64,000 nucleotides of DNA from contig NW_008805065.1 in the NCBI RefSeq assembly GCF_000004825.1, forward strand, positions 2,046,001-2,110,000. The letters run 5' to 3'. Under the pieces are notes generated by a model that had not been told where the DNA came from, ran no database searches, and worked only from the letters and a program-made list of their open reading frames with translations. Origin of the DNA: Heterostelium album PN500. Lineage: Eukaryota > Evosea > Eumycetozoa > Acytosteliales > Acytosteliaceae. Below are positions 57,687-64,000 of the stretch, piece by piece. A program made the translations under genes and the position numbers. The first letter of the stretch is position 1; each line of letters starts with the position of its first letter.

Positions 57687-59228
57687 TTAGTTTGCTTCTT
57701 GTTGTTGATGCTGATGTTGATGTGGTTGGCGACGACCACCTTCACCTCCACCACCACGGCTGTTGTTTCCATTATGACGACGACCACCACCTCCATCACC
57801 ACTACCACCACGTCTATTTCCTCTTCCGTTTTGTTGGTGTGTATTTCTTGATCTTGCCTTTGCCAATGCTTCGTCTACACTATTTACATCATATACAGGT
57901 GCTGGATGTTGATGATTATTCTCTTGTTTCTTCCATGGATTGTTTGGATCTTCTTGTTCTTTCTTTGTGTTTGATCTTCTACTGTTATTAGACTTTCCAC
58001 GTCTACTATTATTGTTTTGATGTGACTGTTGTTGTTGTTGTGGTTGTTGTGGTTGTTGTTCATTATTCTCTGAGCTTGCTGTTGATGGTTGATGTTGTTC
58101 TGGTGCTTGTTCTTGTTGTTGTTCATGTGATTGATCATTATTATTACTATCTGGTTTTTCTTGTTGTGTGTTGTTACTCTCAGTTGTTTGTTGTTGTTGT
58201 TGATTTCTTGTTGATTTATTTTGATTTCTTGTTCTTCTCTTATTGTTACTCTTGCTTTCTGTGTTGTTGTTGGCAGTAGAAGTTGTTGAAGTTGTAGTAG
58301 TACTTGCTGAATCTTGTTGGTGTGCTTGTGGAGCATGGTGATGATGAGTTGTTGTCGATGGAGCTGGTTGTTTCTTACTGTAAAGCGACGCTGCTTTCTC
58401 AGCGGATGTAACAATACCTTTGATCATAGCCGATGAGAATCCGTTGTGTTCCATCTGGTTGAGACCGGCAATCGTACAACCCATTGGTGTAGTTACCTTA
58501 TCGATTTCATACTCTGGATGGTAACCACCCTCCAGCACCAAAGTAGCAGCTCCCTTGGCAGTCTGAGCGGCAATCTTGATGGCATCTTCTGCGTGGAATC
58601 CAATCTCGATTCCACCCTGACTGGCAGCACGAATCGCACGGAAGAAGAAAGCAATTCCACAGGCGCACAACGCTGTCGCAGGAACGATCTGTTCCTCCTT
58701 CAGCACAATGCAATTACCGAGGACGTTAAAGATCTTCTCAGAGATTGCCAGTGCTTGATCTTTGCGCTCCTCGATCTCGGCGCGACCCGCAACATGGTGT
58801 GTGCCACGCACAGCCAAGCAGGTCATCGACTGGCAGTATTGGATAGCGGTGTTTGGCATGGCACGGACAATCGCCACACCGGAACTACCGAGTTTCACAC
58901 TGATATCGTCGATCGACGCACCAGAGACAACGCTAATCACCACGTGATACTTTGGATTGATGACTGATCTGATCGATTCTAGCAGTGAGTCGAGTTGGGC
59001 GGGTGTCACACACACAATGACAACCTTTGATTTCTTGACTGCGAGGTTATTGTCAGCGGTAACTTGGAATCCTTTCGATCCCATCGACTTTTCCAGTGAT
59101 TCGGTGTTACGCTTGGTCAAGATGATCTGATTAGATTTGTACAGACCGGAATTAACCAATCCATGAGCAATCGATAGACCTATATTACCACAACCCAAAA
59201 CAGATATAGAATGTTGTTCAGTTGTCAT
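57687..59228 (-). CDS. Pyrroline-5-carboxylate reductase with RGG/Q-rich C-terminal tail
   Basis: One exon, 513 residues. Residues 1-285 are a full P5CR: Rossmann motif VLGCGNIGLSIAHGL, SVVSGASIDDI, VRAMPNTA, and the catalytic-domain signature VTTPMGCTIAGLNQME. P5CR makes proline from pyrroline-5-carboxylate with NAD(P)H. The remaining 228 residues are unlike any P5CR I know: a Gln/Asn/His/Ser/Thr-rich stretch, short basic segments (RRTRNQNKSTRNQ, RRGKSNNSRRSN), a conserved-looking PNNPWKKQENN and EALAKARSRN, and a C-terminal RGG cluster (GRGNRRGGSGDGGGGRR, NSRGGGGEGGRR). RGG regions bind RNA. The frame is continuous with no splice signals between the parts, so it is one polypeptide unless an intron was missed. 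It is unusual because the normal enzyme ends near residue 280. Confidence 0.92.
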   Translation of the reverse strand: MTTEQHSISVLGCGNIGLSIAHGLVNSGLYKSNQIILTKRNTESLEKSMGSKGFQVTADNNLAVKKSKVVIVCVTPAQLDSLLESIRSVINPKYHVVISVVSGASIDDISVKLGSSGVAIVRAMPNTAIQYCQSMTCLAVRGTHHVAGRAEIEERKDQALAISEKIFNVLGNCIVLKEEQIVPATALCACGIAFFFRAIRAASQGGIEIGFHAEDAIKIAAQTAKGAATLVLEGGYHPEYEIDKVTTPMGCTIAGLNQMEHNGFSSAMIKGIVTSAEKAASLYSKKQPAPSTTTHHHHAPQAHQQDSASTTTTSTTSTANNNTESKSNNKRRTRNQNKSTRNQQQQQTTESNNTQQEKPDSNNNDQSHEQQQEQAPEQHQPSTASSENNEQQPQQPQQQQQSHQNNNSRRGKSNNSRRSNTKKEQEDPNNPWKKQENNHQHPAPVYDVNSVDEALAKARSRNTHQQNGRGNRRGGSGDGGGGRRHNGNNSRGGGGEGGRRQPHQHQHQQQEAN

Positions 59229-60086
59229 TTATTATGTTTATTTATAAATTATGTAAAATTGTTATATATATATATAAAAGGTTATTATATTTTGTTTGAC
59301 TATTATTATATTATTAATTATAAAATGGCAATATTGTTAATAAATTCAAAGCAAATGTGTGGTTTTTTTTTTTTTTTTGGAAACAAAAAATAATTAATTA
59401 TAATGGTCAAACCAAAAGTCATCCTTTTTTTTTCATCCTACAAAATATTTTGTATATCCATTTTTATTTATTATGGAGAAAAAAATCGGATTAATTTAAA
59501 TTAAGATTTTTATAATTTTTCAAAAAAAAAAAAAACTGAACAACTTAAAACTTATTTATTTGACCTTTAACTGGTAACTGTTTACCAGTGTACACTGCAG
59601 CCAATCATAAAAATTATGTACTTATAAAAATTTATGTTGAATCTTAAAAAGGATATTCCAATAAGCTAATTTTGAATGTTCATATTAATTTGAAAAAATT
59701 GATTAGAATCTAAATTAGAAGATTTTTGAAAATCAATTTATCTAAAACAAATTAAAAAAATAATAATAATCTTTTCTTTTTGTTTTTTTATAATAATTAT
59801 TTGTTGCTGTGTTAAAGTGAAAAGTGAAGTGGTGTTGTTGCAAATATAATATTTAATTAAATTGTTTTTATTTTTATTTATTTTTTTGATTTTATTGTTT
59901 TTTTTTTCATTAATAGTTTAATATTTAATAATATTAAATTTAATTAAATTATTTTTATTTTTTTTATTATTTTTTTTGATTAATTTAATAAGCAAAGCAA
60001 ACAAAAACACTTACTTATTATAGTTATTATTATTATTATTATTTATGAAATATATAATATTTATAAAACAATAACAACAATAATAA
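59229..60086. other. Intergenic, divergent promoter region
   Basis: About 860 bp between the P5CR and golgin start codons, very AT-rich with poly-T at 59361-59376 and 59428-59436, poly-A at 59523-59534 and an ATT repeat near 60025. A CTGGTAACTGTTTACCAG stem-like stretch lies near 59571-59588. No gene seen. Confidence 0.55.
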
Positions 60087-63000
60087 ATGTCAAAGAATGA
60101 TAATAATGCACAAGCAACGATATCTCTTGAACGGTCATCGAGAGAGGAGTTGGTCGATTTCATAAAGAAACAGGCACTACATATTAAGAAACTTGAGAAC
60201 GTCTGTCAGAAGCTAAAGAAAGACAATGCAGAGACCACTGCAAAGATGAACAATCTCGATGAGGAGAAGACTCAACAGAAACAAATGTCCATCAATATCA
60301 TCAATGGCATGCAAGAGGAGATCAACACACTCAAGCGTGAACGTGAGCAACTCGACGAGCAAACAGAAGCGAGATTCCAAATGGAGAGAAACATCTACAT
60401 CGAAGAGAGCAAGAACCTGCAAGCCAAACTATTGGATCATCAATCGAAACTACAACAACAACAAACCATTATAGATAATCTAAAGAACGCAACTAGCAGT
60501 ATGAAAGAGAACAGTGATAATCTATCTGCTGTAATCAAAGAGAATGATAATCTACAATTGAAACTAGTAGAGTTACAATCAATAATTGATCAACTGAACA
60601 TAGAAAAGAAAGAGAATAATAGTAATAATAATAATGAACAAGAAAAAGTAAAAGTAAAGGAGGTCGAAGAAGAAGATGATGATGATGATGAAGAAGAGGA
60701 GGAGGAGAATGAAGTTCAAATTATGGAAAGAAGAAATAAGATGATGGAGGAATACAAGAGATTATCAAAGGAGAAGGAGAAGGAACAGGAGGAGAAGGAA
60801 CAAGAGTTAAATGAACGATTGGCAGAGATTAATAAAGATTATATGAGTGATTACTCAAAGTTTATGGAGGAGAAGGAGAACACCATTGAGTTCCTCAATT
60901 CACAGAGAGTCGAGATCGAACAGCTACTTCAGCAATACTCAAAGGAGATGGACGAGTTGAAGCTGGAGGTGTCATCGAAATCAGAGGAGATAGCAACGCT
61001 CACACAACGACGTGATACCAATCAGAGTGACATAGTCAAGCTGAGAGATGACATCGAGAAGCTAAACGAACAACTAACCGATAGGGATACCATAATCAAG
61101 CGATTGGAGGTAGATGCCAACGATCAACAACAATCACATAAGCTAGAGATAGATACAATGAACAATGAAATTATCAAATTACAATCTGAATTGAAAGAAC
61201 AACAACAGCAACAAGAACAACAGCATCTTCAACAACAGCAACAACAGGATGGTAATCAACAAGATCAAGATGATAATATTGATAATGATAGAATAATAAG
61301 GTTGGAAGAAGAGTTGAAAGAAAAGAATAGTCAATTGGTTAGATTAGAGAGTGAAGTGGTGAAGTTGGATGATTTGAATTTGAAGGTGTCAGAGTTGGAT
61401 ACAGAGATAAAGCATAAAGATGGTGAAATTACTAGACTTTTAGAAGAGATTTCTTTGAAATCAGAAGATATCAAGAAATTACATCAGGAGATTGAAAATC
61501 AAAATAATTCAATTCAACAACAACAACAACAACAGCAACAACAAGATAATAATAATAATAATACAATTACCAATCAATTGATAGAGAAAGATAATGAGAT
61601 AGAGAGAATCAACAGTTTGATAGCGAATAAAGATGAAGAGTTACAAAGAGTTAATAATCAGCTGGATGAAAAGTCAGGTCTATTGGAGATTAGAGATAAG
61701 GAGATCGTTACACTGACTATCTGTGTCAATGAATCAAAAGCATTGATAGAGAAAACACTGGAATCATGTAAAGTAGAGATACTGGAGAAGGAGAATGCTC
61801 TTCAGGCAACAACAGCAGAGTTGTCAGAGATTCGCGTGGAGTTGGAACAAAAGACATCGGAGATCGAGCAGATGCAGCGGGATTTGGGTGAGAAAGACAA
61901 TGCAATTCGTTCACAGTCAAATAAGAACGATATTAAAGTGGAGGATGAGAAGCGATTGAACGAGAAGGTTTTGAAGCTGAAGAATCTGTTGGTCGCAGCA
62001 CAGAAGCATGTTTCCGATCTGAAGAAACAGATCGCCGACAAGACACAGGAGTTGCAAGACAAGACCGGTGAGCTGGCTGTTGCAACGGATCGCGTCAAAC
62101 AACTCGAGTCGAACCGAGACGAAGTGGAGTCGAATCACAGTGAGTACTTGGAGATGAAGCGTAACTACAGTTTCAACTTACAGAGAATTCAGTTTTTGGA
62201 TGGTCAGTTGTCAAGCGCCACTCAGTCGCTGAAAGCGATACAGGAGGAGTTTGACGACTACAAGGTTAAGGTTCATCACGCTCTCAAGCAACAACAGAGC
62301 ACTGAGCAAGTGGAGCAAGATGGAGACGACGATCAACAGCAGTCAGCTGCCAATGCAGCAGCAGAGATGGAAGCTGCACTCGCCAAACAACAACAGCATT
62401 TCCAAACTGAAAAAGAGCAAGATAGAGAAACCATTATCAAGTTGGAAGCATCCATTTCCACTATTCAAAGAGAGTCGTTGGTTGAACTGGAAAAACTTCA
62501 ATCTGAACTCTCAGAGAAACAAGAAAAGATCGATCAATTATCTTTACAGATAACAGAGCTTTCTCAAACTGTTCAACAACTAAATGATCGACTTGATTCA
62601 ACAACTGTATCTTCAGATTCAAACAACGATTCTCAATCACAACAACAACAAACAAATGACCTTGAGAAAGAACTGAAACTAAGGGAGGAAAGAATCATAG
62701 AAATTCAATCACAACTAAACTTTTTCAAGAGAAACAATAATAGTTTAATGAGAGAAAAAGATAGATTAATTGAAGAACAAAGACAATCTATTAGTGTATG
62801 TTTATTATTATTATTTAACAAATTGATAAATCTAATTAACAAAATATTTAATATTAAACAATAATTTTAGAAACTAAAAGAAGAATTGGAAACATTAAAA
62901 CTAAATAATAATAATAATAATAATAATGAGAAACCAAAATTACAATCACCTATACAACCATTAAACTCAACAGTAAATACACCACAGCTTATTGAAAATG

Positions 63001-63754
63001 AGTCATCACAGTCAATAGATATTGAACAGGGTAACAATTTCAGTATTGAACATCTTTTGCCAACAACCAATACCACACCAAAAGAGGACAGTTTCAAATC
63101 TATAGAACTACCACAATCACTTCCACTTGAAGTTGAAAAAATTCTACATAGTTATGCAAGAGTATGTAAAAAAACATTAAATAAGTTTACTAAAATATTT
63201 ATTTTTCATACTAATCTTATCTCTCTTTTTTATAGACACAAGCAAATAGAGATGAAGAGTTAAGAAAATCAAAGATTCAAATTGATCAATTGAAAATGTT
63301 ATTAAAGTAAGTAATTAAATTACTTAAATATTAATAATTTCAACTACTAATCAAAAATATTATTCTAACCAAAACTTGTTTCTATAGTGAAAGTGATAGA
63401 ATGGAACAAAAACACTTTGAACAAGAAAAGTTATTAAAAGAAGAAATTAGAAATTTAGAGAGATGTAAAACAAGAGAAGGTTCTAATTTAGAGTATGTAT
63501 AAAAGAATATAAAGTTTTGATTAAAATACAATTTGAAACTAATTATTATTTTTTAAAACAATTAAATCAGATATGTTAAGAATATATTATTAAAGTTTAT
63601 AGAGAAAGATGATGAATCATTAATTCCTGTATTATCAACATTGATGCAATTTACACCCGACGAATTAAATAGAGCGACAACTGCTCAAAAATCAAAGAAA
63701 TCTAATGGTAGTCTATGGGGTTGGGGTTCTTCCTATTTTACACCTACCAAATAA
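60087..63754 (+). CDS. GRIP-domain golgin
   Basis: Five exons: 60087-62795, 62871-63161, 63236-63306, 63388-63492 and 63571-63754, all in phase, 1119 residues. Nearly all of the protein is coiled coil with heptad Leu/Ile and Glu/Lys-rich stretches, broken by acidic (EEEDDDDDEEEEEE), poly-Q and poly-N tracts. The last exons give NLEYVKNILLKFIEKDDES, LIPVLSTLMQFTPDEL, the GRIP domain, with the Tyr needed for Arl1-GTP binding. The protein ends in KSNGSLWGWGSSYFTPTK. GRIP golgins dimerise, are held on trans-Golgi membranes by Arl1 and tether vesicles. Members cannot be told apart (GCC1/GCC2/golgin-245) by eye. The first-exon frame alone, read into intron 1, would miss the targeting domain. Confidence 0.9.
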
Positions 63755-63928
63755 ATGAATTCAAGATTGCAATCCTAATTAATGTTCTCTACTAAAGTTT
63801 GATTGTTTTTTATTTTATTCTAATCCCAATAACATATCTAATTAATTGGAAAGTTTATTCTTATATATATATTTAATTTTAAAAATGATGTTTGATTTTG
63901 TTGTTGATTTAATTTTGATTTTGATTTC

Positions 63929-64000
63929 TTAATCCTTCTTTCTCTTCTTTAAAATATTCTTATATGATGATGAAGATGATTGTTTTGAACGTTTGTTGAG
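63929..64000 (-). CDS. C-terminal end of a minus-strand gene, cut by window end
   Basis: From 64000 down to the TAA at 63929 the minus strand reads LNKRSKQSSSSSYKNILKKR and KKD before the stop, 23 codons open to the window edge. A Lys/Ser-rich basic tail is common in nucleolar or chromatin proteins. It is convergent with the golgin gene. Only the tail is visible, so the product is unknown. Confidence 0.5.
   Translation of the reverse strand, partial: LNKRSKQSSSSSYKNILKKRKKD

Noticed and set aside
57692-58279. Val/His/Tyr-rich plus-strand ORFs
   Set aside because: They are antisense readings of the CAA/AAC repeats in the P5CR tail.
1-64000. tRNA, rRNA, CRISPR or LTR-type elements
   Set aside because: No TTCGA-type T-arm with a matching acceptor stem, no regularly spaced repeats, and no reverse transcriptase, integrase or capsid-like frames were recognised by eye.

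Overview
The window looks like nuclear DNA of a dictyostelid social amoeba. It is AT-rich, with short GT-AG introns full of A/T, poly-N, poly-Q and poly-T tracts in proteins, T-rich intergenic DNA and dictyostelid-type families (BP74_N-like secreted proteins, CYP508-like P450). Coding regions are clearly less AT-rich than those of D. discoideum, so a Heterostelium/Polysphondylium- or Cavenderia-like species fits better; this is inference, not a species call. I recognised no virus-like or LTR element, no tRNA or rRNA and no CRISPR.

Layout. 1-2.1 kb: a large inverted repeat carrying two divergent copies of a BP74_N-like secreted protein gene, with a truncated third copy at 3.0 kb. 2.5-9.6 kb: a broken small ORF, an Arf GTPase with an unusual switch II, an EF-hand protein, the chromatin subunit DMAP1/Swc4 and an ADP-ribosylglycohydrolase ending in a CaaX box. 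9.6-15.4 kb: an unusually long gene-free, CA/GT-rich stretch leading to a putative transcription factor with two zinc-ribbon-like units. 17.3-19.4 kb: COX20 and RTN4IP1, two mitochondrial genes head to head. 19.7-25 kb: low-complexity and unknown proteins, one with a possible PD-(D/E)XK-like core, an RGG/RD protein and a GPI-anchored protein. 26.3-30.6 kb: a tandem duplication of an ADP/ATP-carrier-like gene, one copy decaying. 30.9-40.2 kb: Sec15/EXOC6, a broken gene, two unknown proteins and an EDEM2-like mannosidase. 40.5-51.3 kb: an accessory island with four full and two broken members of a family (SAP-like + F-box-like + leucine-rich), interleaved with a P450 gene, a P450 fragment and a rearranged Tc1/mariner relic. 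52.9-64 kb: a thioredoxin-like protein, a Lys-rich unknown, UFL1, a pyrroline-5-carboxylate reductase with an RGG/Q-rich tail, a GRIP-domain golgin and the tail of one more gene.

Most genes are ordinary housekeeping genes working separately: chromatin (DMAP1), secretory pathway (Arf, Sec15, EDEM2, golgin, UFL1) and mitochondria (COX20, RTN4IP1, ADP/ATP carrier). The best candidates for undescribed biology are the SAP/F-box-like array, the BP74 palindrome, the CaaX-tailed hydrolase and the P5CR-RGG fusion. Several otherwise good genes carry a single-base frameshift, some beside homopolymers. Part of these may be assembly errors rather than real pseudogenes. Exon boundaries were worked out by hand from GT-AG sites, reading phase and family similarity recalled from memory; no database search was run.
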